Part shown: one piece after another, positions 16,907-28,071 of the stretch
How the letters are laid out: each line of letters starts with the position of its first letter
How positions within the stretch are numbered: the first letter of the stretch is position 1
From: an uncultured Photobacterium sp.
Lineage (GTDB): Bacteria > Pseudomonadota > Gammaproteobacteria > Enterobacterales > Vibrionaceae
DNA: 64,000 nt
Reading direction: 5' to 3'
NCBI RefSeq assembly: GCF_947502415.1
Contig: NZ_CANMZV010000001.1
Coordinates: forward strand, 62,001-126,000
The notes under the pieces: generated by a model
What the model was told of the DNA's origin: nothing
Database searches by the model: none
What the model saw: only the letters and a program-made list of their open reading frames with translations
Program-made: the position numbers and the translations under genes

Positions 16907-18049
16907 ATGCCTGTGTTGCTGAAGTTTTATAGACTGCTGGCGGCGATATTCCTGACTTTGTACTGTAGTGCGGTGGCTTTTTCAGCACTTAATGATGAAA
17001 TTGTGTTCGCCCTTGATAGCTATGTGAAAAAGTCGGTCAAAGAAGGTGTACCGGGGGCTTCATTAGCGGTCATCATTTATGGTGATATCCGGCTTTTACG
17101 TGGTTATGGGGTGACGAAAGTTGGTGGTAAGAACAGAGTCAACTCCGCGACAGTTTTTCCATTGGCTTCCATTTCAAAGACTTTTACTTCAGGGGTTACC
17201 TCTATTTTGGTTGCCAAAGGGGTAATAGAGTGGGATACCCACGTAGTGCCCTACCTTGAGGATATTGAATTTAGCGATCCTGAATTGGGGAGTACGGTAA
17301 CGCTCAGGCACCTGCTTTCACATGCATCCGGCCTGATGCCTCAAGCGTATTCTAATCTTCTTGAAGATAATGTTCGCTATACTCGGATTTTGCAGATGCT
17401 CAAACGGGTGAAATTTGTTTGTGATCCCGGCAAATGTTACGGCTATCAGAACGTCGTGTACAACCTTAGTGCCGATATGCTGGCTCTGGCAGCTGGGAAA
17501 GATTTTCCCTCTCTGGTGAAGGAGCTGGTATTTATTCCCTTAAAAATGGATCACGCTTCGTTTGGATTGGATGAATTCAAAAAAGCTCCCAACAGGGTGG
17601 TTCCCCATGTGAAGGTAAAATCGGGTTATTCGGCGGTAAAACCGGATCCGTACTACTATAAGGTGCCGGGAGCTGCTGGAATTAATGCCAGCGCCCAGGA
17701 TCTGGCGAAGTGGATGCTGGCGCAGTTCGGTCATTATCCATCGGTACTACGTACATCTTCATTGGCAATTATGCATAAGCCTCATGTCAGGGCAAACCAA
17801 TACCGTTATCGGGCTAAATTGAGCAATGTCTATTATGGTTTGGGGTGGCGTACCTTCGATTATCGCGGTATCACCGGTTTTGTTCACCACGGTGGTTGGG
17901 TTAAAGGGATCCGGACAGAAATGGTGTTTAATCCTATAACTCAGACCGGGATGGTTTTTCTGACTAACAGTGAAACCGATGTAGCTCGTGAAATTGTTTT
18001 GGAATTCCTTGAGCTCTATCGGAAGCATATCGTGGGCGAAGGAAATTGA
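16907..18049 (+). CDS. Class C beta-lactamase-like serine hydrolase
   Basis: 380 residues with a signal peptide (about 1-27). The penicillin-binding/AmpC fold is shown by SISK (Ser88, Lys91), a Tyr-x-Asn in GYQNVVYN, and HHGG in place of the KTG box near the C-terminus. Members include AmpC, esterases and D-aminopeptidases, so resistance cannot be assumed. The HGG third motif and missing omega details make a housekeeping peptidase or esterase at least as likely as a true lactamase. Start choice is open: GAGGG at 16899-16903 is too close to ATG 16907 and better spaced for GTG 16913. Confidence 0.85.
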   Translation: MPVLLKFYRLLAAIFLTLYCSAVAFSALNDEIVFALDSYVKKSVKEGVPGASLAVIIYGDIRLLRGYGVTKVGGKNRVNSATVFPLASISKTFTSGVTSILVAKGVIEWDTHVVPYLEDIEFSDPELGSTVTLRHLLSHASGLMPQAYSNLLEDNVRYTRILQMLKRVKFVCDPGKCYGYQNVVYNLSADMLALAAGKDFPSLVKELVFIPLKMDHASFGLDEFKKAPNRVVPHVKVKSGYSAVKPDPYYYKVPGAAGINASAQDLAKWMLAQFGHYPSVLRTSSLAIMHKPHVRANQYRYRAKLSNVYYGLGWRTFDYRGITGFVHHGGWVKGIRTEMVFNPITQTGMVFLTNSETDVAREIVLEFLELYRKHIVGEGN

Positions 18050-18090
18050 TGAGTTCGGTATAACGCATACCAGCCCATGTTAAAGGTTAC

Positions 18091-19680
18091 TTATTTGGCT
18101 TGGGCTGGTTCTGCTAACATTACAAATTCTTCCAGGCAAACCGGTCGGCTGTGTAAAAAGCCTTGGGTGAAGTCGACATCCAGAGAGCGTAAGTACTCCA
18201 GCTGCTCCGTTGTTTCGACGCCTTCAGCGATAATATTGAGCTCAAGAGACTTGGCAATGTTGACGATATGTTCAACCAAGTTTTGTTTTAGGGACGGTGT
18301 TTCAGCTCCCCATATAAAGCTTTTGTCGATTTTCAGGGTGCTGACACTCAATTCGCGTAAACCTTCGAGATTAGAAAAACCAGTTCCGAAATCATCAATC
18401 GCTACTTCAAAACCGAGTTTCCGAAGATCCTGAACGCCTTTGCAAAGAGCCTCAAGGTTGTCAATCTTTTGCTCGGTCAGCTCAATAGAAAATAGCGAGT
18501 AATATTCTTCTGGAAGCTGTTGGCAAAGCAGATCTCGAATATGGCCTGAAGCGATATCACAAGGGAAAGCGTTGATTCCTACTTTGAGCTTACCCAGCAA
18601 GCCAGTTTTGGATAAATCGTTAATACACGTAGATACAACCAGCTTGGTTAGCTCTGCTGTTTGTCGGTTTTGTTCAACAATGGCAATGAATTCATCTGGT
18701 CGAATCCATTTGTTGTCCAGTGTGCGCCAGCGGCTTAGTACCTCACAGCCGATAATGCTGCCAGAGCTCATATCAAGAATTGGTTGGTAATGCAGGGTCA
18801 GCTGGTGGTCGTTAATACCATGACGGATCTGACGGGGAACATTGAAAAGGTGCTGGTGAGTACGCTCACCTAGAAAGGTCACCAGCGTAATAACCACCAG
18901 TAAGAATCCTCCCCAGTAAAAAAGCATGGAATGATTCGCTGCAAAGTAGGTAGGGATATCGATCGCAACCAGCAGGCATTCATTCTTGTTGATGCATTGG
19001 CTAAAGAGCAATTTACTGTTTTCATACCACTGTGAGTTGGCTGCGTGTTGGGTGAAATCACTGGCTAAGAAGCCGGTTGTTCCTGATAGGTAGTTCAGCT
19101 CACTATCTTTGTTGTACTCACTATCTTTGTTGTAATAGCTGACGTATTTAAGCCATGGCATCTGTGGTTCGCTGATAGCGTTTGAGTAATCCAAATAAGC
19201 CAGGAAATTACCAATCTGGACTGTTCTGCCAGTGACTTGCTCTTCAAAAAAGGGAACGACTTGATGTTGGCGGACTTTTACTCCGGCAAATGAGATCCAG
19301 TCGGGCTCAATAAGAATGGTTGGGGGAGTAATCATTCCCTGAGTAGAGCTGCAAATGATCAGGTTATCTTTTACGATTGAGATACTGGTAAGGAAGTTTG
19401 CAAAGTAATCAACCTGCTGCATTGCCATCATTGTTTTGTGATCGCAGACAGGTTCAGGGTATTGGTTGTTGAGGGCTGCTAGGTTGTTTTTCAGGTCGAG
19501 GGCAATGCCAACGGAAAGGGTGTCAAGCTGTCGGACAAGGTTGTCTTTGTGCTGAGACCATGAGTGTATGGTACTGAAGGTGAACAATGACAGGGTCGCA
19601 ATTAACGTGCAGCTCCATAGTATGCAAAGTAGTTGTAGCTTTCCCAGGTGGAAATAGGTCTTTTTGATTCTATTTATCAT
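18091..19680 (-). CDS. Membrane-anchored CSS-motif EAL c-di-GMP phosphodiesterase
   Basis: 529 residues. A first membrane segment (about 16-38), a periplasmic sensor with the redox-sensitive Cys-Ser-Ser at 110-112, a second membrane segment (about 245-265), then a cytoplasmic EAL domain. The EAL signature is GCEVLSRW; metal and catalytic residues are visible in SIELTEQ, AIDDFGTGFSN, TLKIDKSF and AEGVETTEQ, so the enzyme should hydrolyse c-di-GMP. This matches the PdeC-type family, in which periplasmic thiols control activity. The sensor part contains an 18-base tandem duplication (19099-19134). Three chemoreceptor genes lie nearby. Confidence 0.92.
   Translation of the reverse strand: MINRIKKTYFHLGKLQLLCILWSCTLIATLSLFTFSTIHSWSQHKDNLVRQLDTLSVGIALDLKNNLAALNNQYPEPVCDHKTMMAMQQVDYFANFLTSISIVKDNLIICSSTQGMITPPTILIEPDWISFAGVKVRQHQVVPFFEEQVTGRTVQIGNFLAYLDYSNAISEPQMPWLKYVSYYNKDSEYNKDSELNYLSGTTGFLASDFTQHAANSQWYENSKLLFSQCINKNECLLVAIDIPTYFAANHSMLFYWGGFLLVVITLVTFLGERTHQHLFNVPRQIRHGINDHQLTLHYQPILDMSSGSIIGCEVLSRWRTLDNKWIRPDEFIAIVEQNRQTAELTKLVVSTCINDLSKTGLLGKLKVGINAFPCDIASGHIRDLLCQQLPEEYYSLFSIELTEQKIDNLEALCKGVQDLRKLGFEVAIDDFGTGFSNLEGLRELSVSTLKIDKSFIWGAETPSLKQNLVEHIVNIAKSLELNIIAEGVETTEQLEYLRSLDVDFTQGFLHSRPVCLEEFVMLAEPAQAK
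19099..19134. repeat. Exact 18-bp tandem duplication inside the EAL gene
   Basis: CTCACTATCTTTGTTGTA occurs twice in a row (19099-19116 and 19117-19134). It duplicates six residues (YNKDSE) in the periplasmic sensor and keeps the frame. Confidence 0.9.
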
Positions 19681-19801
19681 TTGATTAATGTTTCTGTGCT
19701 AGGTTCTGTTGAGTCACACTTAAATGAGAATGTTTATTATTTAATGATATCTGAAATGTATGCCTTGTTTGCATATATGTCTATCAATAATTTATAGCTA
19801 A

Positions 19802-19832
19802 CAAAAAAAGCGACCGTTTGGGGGTCGCTTTA
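19802..19832 (-). terminator. Intrinsic terminator of the first chemoreceptor gene
   Basis: On the minus strand AAAGCGACC and GGTCGCTTT pair around a short loop and run into seven T residues, 30 bases after the stop codon of the chemoreceptor gene. Confidence 0.88.
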
Positions 19833-19862
19833 AGTGTTTGCTACATCTTATTTTTTATATGA

Positions 19863-21974
19863 TTAAGTTTTGAACTTATTTAGCTCTTTATGTAGCTCGG
19901 CTGCTTTACCTGCTAGTTCCTCGCTGGTGGCAAGTGAAGAGGTCATACTGTCCATAACATCGGTAGCCGTATCGTTGATAACGACGACGTTACGGTTAAT
20001 CTCTTCAGAAACGGCACTTTGCTCTTCGGCTGCTGAAGCGATTTGATTGTTCATGTCGTTAATCACGTCAATGGCTTCGTTGATTTCTTTCAATGCCAAC
20101 TGAGCAGCTAGGGTTTCTTCTTTGGTATCCATGGCTTGTTGCTGGCTTTGTTGCATCAACTCGACAATTGACTGCGTTTCTTGCTCCAGACGGCCAAGCA
20201 TAGTGCGTATTTCTCCGGTTGACGTCTGGGTGCGGGTGGCTAGGTTACGTACCTCGTCGGCAACCACTGCGAAACCGCGACCGGCCTCGCCAGCTCGGGC
20301 CGCTTCAATCGCGGCATTAAGCGCCAATAGGTTAGTTTGATCGGCGATACCACCAATCTCGGTAAGAATTCCTTGAATTGCCGCGCTTGACTGAGCCAAG
20401 TCCTGGATTTGGCCTTGGGCATCATTGACTCGTACAGCCAGATCGCCGACCGCATTGGCGGCATTGTCCATCTGTCCCATACCGTTAACACTGCTTGTTT
20501 GTACCTGACTGGCCGCTGCCGCCGCCTGAACGGCAGATCCCGCAACTTCCTGCGCAGTTGCACTCATTTGGTTAATCGCCGCAGCGAGAGAGTTAACCTC
20601 ATTAACCTGTACAATAAGTTTATCTTTTGAGTCTTCAGCCTTAGTTTTACCATCTATAGCACTGTGGTCAACTTGATTTGCCGTGTTCATAACGTTTTGC
20701 AGCGTTTCCTGCAAACGAATCAAGAAGGTGTTGAACCAATGGGATAACTGGGCAGTTTCATCTTGGCCTTTGACTTCTAGTCGGTAAGTCAGGTCACCGT
20801 CACCTTCTGCGACGTCTTTGAAACGGTCAACCAGGTTAGATAGTACTTTACCAAGGGAGTTTGCGATCATTGCAATAATTGCTATGCCGACTAAGGCCGT
20901 GAGCAAACCAGCAATAACACCTTGGTTGATGGCACTTTCATTCTGCTCGCCACTCCAGCGTTCGAATTCGGTAATACTTTGAACCAACTTGCTGTTTGGT
21001 ACTGAAACCATCACGATCCATGGTGCGTCGGAGGTATCGACGGAGGTAATTGCAAACTCATCGTCACCAAGTGTCATTGTACTTACACCATTACGGCGAG
21101 CCATTGCTTGAATATCAGACCACTGTGTTGATAGCTGTCCGGATACTTTTTTACCAACTTGTGCTGGCTTACCGCTGTTAGCCAGTACCGCACCTTCCCA
21201 TGATGTGATAATAACGTTACCTTGACCGTCAAAAAGACCGCGGGCAAGGTTTTCACTCTGTCCCTGCAGTTCTGCAAGTGATAAGTCAAAGCCAAGTGAG
21301 CCAATGATTTTACCATTCACTTTAATTGGTTGGCTGATGGTTGTGATTAGCTCTTGCTTACCGCGTACCGGATACATGTATGGTTCCATAACAAATGTTT
21401 TTCCGGTTTCGTAAGGCATTAGGTGCCAGTCATCTTTTCGTTCACCGTTGCCGTTTAGTTCGGTATTAGAAAAGCTCTCCATTGCTACAGGATCAAAGCT
21501 GCCTTGAGCATTAGGAGAGAAGAATGGAGCCAGATAACCTTTACTGTTAATTGCAGCGGTCGCACCGGCTTCAGAGTTGGCTGGCCATGTTTTCTCTTCC
21601 CACACCATATAGCCTGCAAAGACCGAGCGATCCTGGGCTTCCAGTGCTGCTGTAAATTGTTTAACAATAATGTCGGCACCAGCACCAGCTTCACCGCTTA
21701 ATTCAATGATTGAGCGAATTTGGTCAAGCGTGGCCAGAACAGGAAAGAGATGGTTTGAAATGGTTTTCCCTTCTTCTGTTGCTGTCGCTTTAAGGTGCTG
21801 CTGTGTTGTGTTATTTAGCTGGGCCTTTACCTTGTCGGTAACTTGTTGGTTTACATTGGTAAAAGCTCGAGTCGTCATCCCCATTGCGATGAGTAGCGTA
21901 AATGCCATTGCTACACCGGCGCTGATGGCAATACGCGTTCTTATTGTTTTAAACACGAAAAGTCCTTGTTTCAA
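19863..21974 (-). CDS. Methyl-accepting chemotaxis protein with a dCache sensor
   Basis: 703 residues. Membrane segment about 10-33, a large periplasmic double-Cache sensor (about 40-335, with [20 protein letters not shown] typical of the ligand pocket), second membrane segment about 350-372, HAMP ([19 protein letters not shown]) and a cytoplasmic signalling hairpin whose tip reads [20 protein letters not shown]. It senses a small molecule and signals through CheW/CheA, which are not encoded here. No C-terminal CheR-binding pentapeptide is present. The ligand cannot be predicted reliably. Confidence 0.95.
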   Translation of the reverse strand: MKQGLFVFKTIRTRIAISAGVAMAFTLLIAMGMTTRAFTNVNQQVTDKVKAQLNNTTQQHLKATATEEGKTISNHLFPVLATLDQIRSIIELSGEAGAGADIIVKQFTAALEAQDRSVFAGYMVWEEKTWPANSEAGATAAINSKGYLAPFFSPNAQGSFDPVAMESFSNTELNGNGERKDDWHLMPYETGKTFVMEPYMYPVRGKQELITTISQPIKVNGKIIGSLGFDLSLAELQGQSENLARGLFDGQGNVIITSWEGAVLANSGKPAQVGKKVSGQLSTQWSDIQAMARRNGVSTMTLGDDEFAITSVDTSDAPWIVMVSVPNSKLVQSITEFERWSGEQNESAINQGVIAGLLTALVGIAIIAMIANSLGKVLSNLVDRFKDVAEGDGDLTYRLEVKGQDETAQLSHWFNTFLIRLQETLQNVMNTANQVDHSAIDGKTKAEDSKDKLIVQVNEVNSLAAAINQMSATAQEVAGSAVQAAAAASQVQTSSVNGMGQMDNAANAVGDLAVRVNDAQGQIQDLAQSSAAIQGILTEIGGIADQTNLLALNAAIEAARAGEAGRGFAVVADEVRNLATRTQTSTGEIRTMLGRLEQETQSIVELMQQSQQQAMDTKEETLAAQLALKEINEAIDVINDMNNQIASAAEEQSAVSEEINRNVVVINDTATDVMDSMTSSLATSEELAGKAAELHKELNKFKT

Positions 21975-22458
21975 AGAGTAGTTGATTGGCGGCCTGTTAT
22001 GTTTACGGTTTGTTCACCATTGAGTTACATCTATAAAGTGAAACAAAATGGAGGAAATCATCACAAATAATCTCAAAAAGAATTATATCCAAAATAGATT
22101 AATGGAATATGATGGTTTGTGAATGCTTTGTTGGTGTGTTTTGTGGGGTTATTAATACGCTCATCTAAGCCGATAATATAAAGAGAATATGGTTGATTGC
22201 CAAATATTGCATTATTGGAACATGAAACGTGATTTAAAACTGTCGCAGCCTGAAAGCGGATATTGAATGATAATTAATTGCACTTAATGTCCGTTAATAA
22301 CGTATTTCTTATGCCACTGTAGTTGTTTTGATAATGGCCTTCTGTTCTCTCTAAAACAATAGTTTTCATTTCATTTTGTTAACAATGTTGCAAATTACCA
22401 CCTATGCTTAAGGCTGGCTGAAAAATAACATGAATATGCCAATTTCGGAGGTAATGTT
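21975..22458. other. AT-rich intergenic region upstream of the bacterioferritin pair
   Basis: About 480 bases without a gene, between divergent units. It must contain the promoters for the leftward chemoreceptor and for the rightward bacterioferritin pair. A partial Fur-box-like stretch (TGATAATTAATTGCA, near 22268-22282) is present but matches only one good half-site. TCGGAGGT precedes the first ferritin ATG. Confidence 0.5.
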
Positions 22459-22923
22459 ATGCAAGGCAACAATCAAGTGCTCGGTTATTTAAACCAGGTG
22501 CTTACCATTGAGTTGACTTCTATCAATCAGTATTTTTTGCATGCCAGAATGTTCAGAAACTGGGGATTGGGAGAGCTTGATGAGAAGGAATACAAAAAAT
22601 CGATTAAGGATATGAAGCAAGCCGATGATCTCATAGAACGTATTCTTTTTCTTGAAGGTTTACCTAACCTTCAGCATCTTGAGAAGTTGCGTATTGGCGA
22701 AGATGCCGAAGAGATGCTGCAGTGTGATCTGGATTTGCAGATGGAGCAATTGACCTTGCTTCGGGAAGCTATCGCTTACTGTGAATCTGAAAGCGATTAT
22801 GTCAGCCGTGAGTTGTTGGAAGATATTTTGACCTATGAAGAAGAGCATGTTGACTGGATTGAAACCCAACAAGAGCTGCTGAGAAATATCGGTATTGAAA
22901 ATTATCTGCAATCTCAGATGTAA
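22459..22923 (+). CDS. bfr: Bacterioferritin subunit, heme-binding type with a degenerate ferroxidase site
   Basis: 154 residues aligning without gaps to E. coli Bfr through residue 130. The heme-ligating Met52 is kept (SIKDMKQAD), as are Glu18, Glu127 and His130. Three ferroxidase ligands are changed: Glu51 to Asp, His54 to Gln, Glu94 to Gln. So this subunit should bind heme between dimers but oxidise iron poorly. The next gene, 18 bases downstream, has the opposite pattern, which fits a mixed 24-mer in which the subunits divide the work. Role: cytoplasmic iron storage and release. GGAGGT lies 5 bases before the ATG. Confidence 0.93.
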   Translation: MQGNNQVLGYLNQVLTIELTSINQYFLHARMFRNWGLGELDEKEYKKSIKDMKQADDLIERILFLEGLPNLQHLEKLRIGEDAEEMLQCDLDLQMEQLTLLREAIAYCESESDYVSRELLEDILTYEEEHVDWIETQQELLRNIGIENYLQSQM

Positions 22924-22941
22924 AGGGAGTAGGTGACGAAG

Positions 22942-23409
22942 ATGAAAGGTAATAAGAAGATTATTGATTCTCTTAATGAGCTATTGGCTGGTGAATTGAC
23001 CGCAATGGATCAGTATTTTATTCATTCCCGTATGTATCAGGATTGGGGGTTGGATAAGTTATATGAGCGTATTGATCATGAGTTTGATGATGAAAAAGGT
23101 CATGCGTCTCGTTTGATTGAGCGAATTCTGTTTTTGGAAGGTACGCCGGATCTCAGTAAACGCCAAGGCTTAAACATTGGTAAAGATGTACCAGAGATGC
23201 TGGCAAGCGACTTGCAGTTGGAATATTCAGTTGATAAAGCGCTTAAGGCGGCTATTAAGCAATGTGAAGATGAGCAGGATTACCAGAGTAGGGAAATCCT
23301 TGAAGTAATGCTGGCTGATACAGAAGAAGATCATGCTTACTGGCTTGAAAAACAATTGGGGTTAATCCAAAAGATTGGCTTGCCAAATTACCTTCAGTCC
23401 CAGATGTAA
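22942..23409 (+). CDS. Bacterioferritin/FtnA-type subunit with ferroxidase site and no heme Met
   Basis: 155 residues from the ATG at 22942, preceded by GGGAGTAGG; a GTG at 22933 is in frame, but numbering from the ATG puts Glu18 in register with E. coli Bfr. Ferroxidase residues Glu18, Glu51, His54, Glu94 and a late Glu-x-x-His (EEDH, 128-131) are present. Position 52, the heme-ligand Met in Bfr, is Lys ([11 protein letters not shown]). There is a one-residue insertion before the last His, as I recall for Pseudomonas FtnA. It should oxidise and store iron and co-assemble with the heme-type subunit encoded just upstream. Confidence 0.92.
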   Translation: MKGNKKIIDSLNELLAGELTAMDQYFIHSRMYQDWGLDKLYERIDHEFDDEKGHASRLIERILFLEGTPDLSKRQGLNIGKDVPEMLASDLQLEYSVDKALKAAIKQCEDEQDYQSREILEVMLADTEEDHAYWLEKQLGLIQKIGLPNYLQSQM

Positions 23410-23444
23410 TAGTGGGTACCAGCTTAACTATGGTTTGATAGATA

Positions 23445-23482
23445 GAGGTGTTAGATTGCAGTTTCTGTTTATCTAACACCTC
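23445..23482 (+). terminator. Hairpin after the bacterioferritin pair
   Basis: GAGGTGTTAGAT (23445-23456) and ATCTAACACCTC (23471-23482) form a perfect 12-bp stem with a 14-base loop. No T run follows, so it may stabilise the mRNA end rather than terminate. Confidence 0.5.
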
Positions 23483-23565
23483 GATCTAATACATATGGGC
23501 TTCAAGATAAAAATTAGTAGCGGATTTAATGCGTCACTGGGAAGCTAATAACTTGAGTGTTTAAG

Positions 23566-23593
23566 AATAAAGCCAGTAACTGCTGGCTTTATT
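23566..23593. terminator. Bidirectional terminator
   Basis: AATAAAGCCAG (23566-23576) pairs with CTGGCTTTATT (23583-23593) around a 6-base loop. It lies between the ferritin genes and the convergent second chemoreceptor gene and is T-rich on both strands. Confidence 0.75.
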
Positions 23594-23621
23594 TCGTTTC
23601 TTGTTATGTGAAGTTAAAATT

Positions 23622-25490
23622 CTATTTAACTTTGAAAAAAGCTAACTCATCTTTTAACTGTTGCGTCAATTCTGATATATCATCATTCGCTAAGGTCGTT
23701 TGCTTCGCATTTTCCAGGTTATGTTGCACGATATGATTAACATCTTCTAAACGCTTGGACATATCTTGTGTTACCGCTAATTGCTCTTCCGATGCAGTGG
23801 CCACCATAGAATTGATATCAGAGATGGTGGTGACTCTATCTTTAATCGTATTGAACGCTTCTGCAATTTCATGAGATATCGTTTGAGATTCATCAACCAG
23901 CGCAGAGTTTTGATTCATAAAGTCAGAGGCGCGTTGCGATTGCTCTTGCAGTTTTACAATGATGTCTTGAATATCCACTGTTGATTGCTGAGTTTTTGCT
24001 GCTAATGCTCGAACTTCATCAGCCACAACGGCAAAGCCACGTCCTTGCTCTCCCGCGCGGGCTGCTTCAATGGCGGCATTCAATGCCAATAAGTTTGTTT
24101 GCTCAGAAATATTGTTAATCACATCAACAACGGAGCTGATATTTTCAGAATGCTCTCTTAATTGATTCACAACACTTACAGATTCAGTTGTTGAGTGATG
24201 GACTTGCTGAGTAATGGCCTCAGAACGCTCTAGCGTGATGGAACTGGCTGATATCACTTCCATAGCAACAGTTGTGGAAGTATTCCCATTTTGCGCACTT
24301 CTCGCGACATCGGATGCCGTTGCTGACAGCTCAGTGGCTGCTGTTGCTACTTGCTCGACTTCAGCAATCTCTTTTTGTGCATTATCATGGCTATTGTGAA
24401 TCACTTTCGATATCTGAGCTTGATTGATAGACAACTGGCTCATAACATTTTCTGAAGATTGGACAACCGATGATACTCTTTGCTGCAAAGAAAATAAGGA
24501 ATCAGAAATAGTATCAAGCTCATTGCCTGCTTTCGGAATATCAATGGCGTCAAAATGTCCTTTTGACATGTTGGTGATGGCTGATACAAGTTTAGGTAAG
24601 TATTGTAACTCTCGCTTTAATATCCAATAAACTGCAATGCTTAAGATTAAGCCAATCACCACTAACGTTGCTATAACTGCGTAAATCCACATGTTTGCCG
24701 TGGTAATTGTTTTGTTTTGATCGGTTATTGCAAAAAGAAGCTCTCCTTTGCCTAAAGGTTGCTTGGATACACTAAACCACTTTTTTTCTGGGCTCTGATA
24801 CAAAAGAGGAACAGCACCGATATTTTTATAAACAGGGCGAAGTTCATAAATGTTTTCATTAATCCATGATGCGTTGTTGCTATCTGTCGTTAAAACCAAG
24901 CCAGATTGATTTGTTATCGCATACTCAATTCCTAGCTCAGGTATCAATTTAGATAAATCCGCATATACCGCGAAGACTCCAACCTTCTGATTATTATTAA
25001 AAATAGGCGCTGAAATAGAAAGGGAAACATTGCCATCAATAGATACGTATGGAGCACTGATGTTAAACGGAGTATTTGAATTCACAATGTTCATGAACCA
25101 CTCTCGCTTGCGGTCTCTTGCGTTGTAGTTAGGAGTCCACCCATCACTTGAACGCGCGAATGACCGTCCATCTAATGATGCGAACCATGCTGCCGTTAAA
25201 GCGTCATTATTTTCCACTGAATTTTCAAGAAAACTCAAAGCAGCATTTTCATCAAATTTCTCGTTTGGATTGAAAGTAATAAAAGATGCTATCGTTTGTA
25301 CTTCTGAAGCTAGATTAGAAAGCGCAAACTCGTAAGACTTGGAAACAGTATGAACGACAACGTTATCAGCATCTCTAATACTATCGCTACTATCTTTCCA
25401 AGATGAAATATAAATATAGGCCCCTATGCTACATAGGGAAACTAAAGCAATAAGGATAATCAAAAAAGCCAGATTGATTTTTTCAATCAT
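23622..25490 (-). CDS. Methyl-accepting chemotaxis protein with a Cache sensor
   Basis: 622 residues. Membrane segment about 7-29, periplasmic dCache-type sensor about 35-270 ([12 protein letters not shown] and [22 protein letters not shown] are typical Cache phrases), second membrane segment about 275-297, a short HAMP-like linker and the signalling domain with tip [20 protein letters not shown]. It has no CheR pentapeptide. The gene is more AT-rich than the first chemoreceptor gene. The signalling helices are similar to those of the third chemoreceptor but the sensors differ, so they probably detect different compounds. Confidence 0.94.
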   Translation of the reverse strand: MIEKINLAFLIILIALVSLCSIGAYIYISSWKDSSDSIRDADNVVVHTVSKSYEFALSNLASEVQTIASFITFNPNEKFDENAALSFLENSVENNDALTAAWFASLDGRSFARSSDGWTPNYNARDRKREWFMNIVNSNTPFNISAPYVSIDGNVSLSISAPIFNNNQKVGVFAVYADLSKLIPELGIEYAITNQSGLVLTTDSNNASWINENIYELRPVYKNIGAVPLLYQSPEKKWFSVSKQPLGKGELLFAITDQNKTITTANMWIYAVIATLVVIGLILSIAVYWILKRELQYLPKLVSAITNMSKGHFDAIDIPKAGNELDTISDSLFSLQQRVSSVVQSSENVMSQLSINQAQISKVIHNSHDNAQKEIAEVEQVATAATELSATASDVARSAQNGNTSTTVAMEVISASSITLERSEAITQQVHHSTTESVSVVNQLREHSENISSVVDVINNISEQTNLLALNAAIEAARAGEQGRGFAVVADEVRALAAKTQQSTVDIQDIIVKLQEQSQRASDFMNQNSALVDESQTISHEIAEAFNTIKDRVTTISDINSMVATASEEQLAVTQDMSKRLEDVNHIVQHNLENAKQTTLANDDISELTQQLKDELAFFKVK

Positions 25491-26145
25491 TATCCATCCA
25501 GATAAAATGAGTCAATTTGAACTCATAATAACAATAACGAATAAGCTACAGCAAGGAGATATTAACATTGAGGTAAAGTGAAAAGTAATCAAATATTATC
25601 ATTATATTTTACATTGCTTTTTTTAGTGTCATTATGCTTGTTGTTTAATTTGCGCATACATTGAAAGCCTAGTATTGGTAATGGTAAAACTTTTCTTAAT
25701 AACTCAATGCATAAGGTGTAAGTCTGATGTATGTTATGTTCGATTAATGGCTGGTGATTCATGATTAGCACTCTTTTATCTTTATTCAATAACTGAATTC
25801 AATGCTTCGCTTTAGGAGAGGGGAATATATTTGATTACTACTGATTGCATAGTGTCAATAATACATATGCATGTTTTTTGTGAATCGAACATGTTAATGT
25901 ACATCACAAAGTCAGTAGCTGAGGTAAATACTGTCAGTGTGATACTTTTGCTTATGGAAAAGGATACTATTACTAGCTCTAATTTGGCTCTGTTCTTAGG
26001 GGGAGAGTATGAATGGTTGATTTTTATCCGGCGTAATAATGGATTAACTTCGCTGTATAAAATGAGTCAGCATATATGAGGTTTGAAGATAAAACTTAGT
26101 TGCTGATTATTCATCCATGAATAATCAGATTTACTCAAGAGCTGT
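25491..26145. other. Long intergenic region with no convincing gene
   Basis: About 650 bases between two chemoreceptor genes on the same strand. Short open frames exist at 25589-25789 (minus) and 25831-26079 (plus), but neither has a clear ribosome-binding site together with a protein-like composition. It is strongly AT-rich and must contain the promoter of the second chemoreceptor gene. Confidence 0.5.
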
Positions 26146-28071
26146 CTATTTCAATTTGAATTTATTGACAACTGTTATCAACTGACTATTAGCAGCCGAT
26201 AGATTAATGGTCTCACTGACAGTCGCTTCGCCATTTACAGATAGCTCTCCAACAATTTCGCGAATGGCTGCCATATTCCGGGTTATTTCACTTGCAACAG
26301 AACTTTGTTCTTCTGCAGCTGTGGCTATTTGCGTATTTAAGTCATTAATATGAGTGACTGATTGAGCGATTGTATCAAGGTCTTTTGCCACTAAAGAGGT
26401 ATTTTCAGCCGTTCTTTCACAAGTGGTTTTAGTCATATCCATTGATGAAATAGCAGTGTCTGTACCTGTATGTAGCTTACTCAGTGTCTGTTCAATTTCG
26501 GCTGTGCTCGTTTGTGTCCTAGCCGCAAGTGCTCTGACTTCATCAGCAACAACAGCAAAACCACGACCTTGCTCTCCGGCGCGAGCTGCTTCAATCGCTG
26601 CGTTTAACGCTAGCAAATTTGTTTGATCTGCAATTTCACCTATAACCTTTAGTACATTGGTAATATCAGTCGTATCTTTACCAATTTCAGTAATGCTAAC
26701 AGACGTATTTTCTACATCTTCAACAAGTTGAGATACTGTTGTTGTTGCATTGGTTACAACACCTTTAGAATCAGAAACCTGAGAGTTCGCATTATGTGTA
26801 ATCTGTGAGGCTTGGGATGCATTATTTGCGACATCATTTGCTGTTGCACTCATTTCCTCAATCGCAGCAACAATTTGCTCGGTTTCTGTCGAGTGAGCAG
26901 TTAATACATCATTATTTGCCTCTGTTTGATTTTTAAGCTGCTCAACACTATGAGAAATATGCTCAGACGATGTAGAAACTTCAATCATCAAAGTCTGCAA
27001 GTTTGCAATGAAGACATTGATTCCTCCAGATATTTTCCCAAGATCATCGTTACTGGTCACAGGTAGTCGACGAGTAAGATCGCCATTACCTTGGGATAAA
27101 TCGGTGATAACTTCTTTAAGCGAAAGGATTGGGCGATAAAGAATGTTTAACAAGATATAGGTAAGCAAAACTGCAATAGAAAGCATAACCAGAGAGGAAA
27201 TAATTGCACTGGATAGCGCTTGATCAACCTCGGCATAAGCAACTGATTTGTCGATTACAATCAGTAGATACCATTTTTTGCCATTAACTAGATTAATCTC
27301 TTTAGTAAAGGCCAGTTTATCAATGTCTTTTTGTTCATAAGAAAAAGAATTAGTGTCCTGTGATAGCATTTGTCTTTGAACATCAGCCATACCGCTTTCG
27401 GTAAGGCTGGCACCCAATGATAGCTCCGAGGAAGTAGAAGCTAATACTTTTCCTTTTTTATCCAAAATTGAGCTAACAGCACCAGGGAAATCTACACTCT
27501 TAACCGTATCAGCTAGAATGGATAACTTAATGTCACCCATTACTACACCATCATTCAGCTTTTTCGAGATAGAGACAACATTCAATCCTGTTTCAGAATC
27601 GTTATAAACATCAGTCAGGTTTAAGCCATTTGCCTGTTTAGCCATTTGAAACCAAGGTCGAGTTCGAGGGTCATATATTGTGGTATCTGCCACACCATTA
27701 ATCCATCGTCCACTAGTAGCCGTTGAATATGCAGTACCGTCATCAAAACCGAAAAAGACACTCGTTAATTCACCAGCGTCCTTGGTATATCTTGCGATAT
27801 CAACATAATCTTCATCATGCATACCTTTTTCATAGCTTTTAGCTAATGAGTTGATTATTGTCGCTTTACTTGCAAACCATGTTTCAATTTTATTCGCTTC
27901 ATAATGAATAGTAGATAATGACCGAGTATTGATGTTTTGAATTGTACTTTGTTTTAAATCACGATATGCCAGCCAATTCGATGCAAGTAAACACACAGTA
28001 ACCATCATAATAGTTGAAACAATAATTGTTTCTTTGAACCCGAGCGATTTCATTTGTTTTGCCTTATTCAA
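26146..28071 (-). CDS. Methyl-accepting chemotaxis protein with a Cache sensor
   Basis: 641 residues. Membrane segment about 14-34, a dCache sensor about 40-285 with the pocket phrase [15 protein letters not shown] (RPWF is typical of Cache domains), second membrane segment about 290-312, HAMP ([15 protein letters not shown]), and signalling tip [20 protein letters not shown]. No CheR pentapeptide. This HAMP-and-sensor layout is common in Vibrio receptors for amino acids and organic acids, but the ligand here is not predictable. A Fur-box-like sequence lies about 50 bases upstream. Confidence 0.94.
   Translation of the reverse strand: MNKAKQMKSLGFKETIIVSTIMMVTVCLLASNWLAYRDLKQSTIQNINTRSLSTIHYEANKIETWFASKATIINSLAKSYEKGMHDEDYVDIARYTKDAGELTSVFFGFDDGTAYSTATSGRWINGVADTTIYDPRTRPWFQMAKQANGLNLTDVYNDSETGLNVVSISKKLNDGVVMGDIKLSILADTVKSVDFPGAVSSILDKKGKVLASTSSELSLGASLTESGMADVQRQMLSQDTNSFSYEQKDIDKLAFTKEINLVNGKKWYLLIVIDKSVAYAEVDQALSSAIISSLVMLSIAVLLTYILLNILYRPILSLKEVITDLSQGNGDLTRRLPVTSNDDLGKISGGINVFIANLQTLMIEVSTSSEHISHSVEQLKNQTEANNDVLTAHSTETEQIVAAIEEMSATANDVANNASQASQITHNANSQVSDSKGVVTNATTTVSQLVEDVENTSVSITEIGKDTTDITNVLKVIGEIADQTNLLALNAAIEAARAGEQGRGFAVVADEVRALAARTQTSTAEIEQTLSKLHTGTDTAISSMDMTKTTCERTAENTSLVAKDLDTIAQSVTHINDLNTQIATAAEEQSSVASEITRNMAAIREIVGELSVNGEATVSETINLSAANSQLITVVNKFKLK

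Noticed and set aside
18069-18109. CCAGCCCA/TGGGCTGG inverted repeat after the serine-hydrolase gene
   Set aside because: One arm lies in the 3' coding end of the EAL gene and no T run follows, so it was not called as a terminator.
22268-22282. Fur box before the bacterioferritin pair
   Set aside because: Only one half-site (TGATAAT) fits; the other half matches poorly, so it is noted in the gap entry but not called.
25589-26079. Two short open frames in the gap between chemoreceptor genes
   Set aside because: No good ribosome-binding site, protein composition driven by AT-rich DNA, and no recognisable motif.
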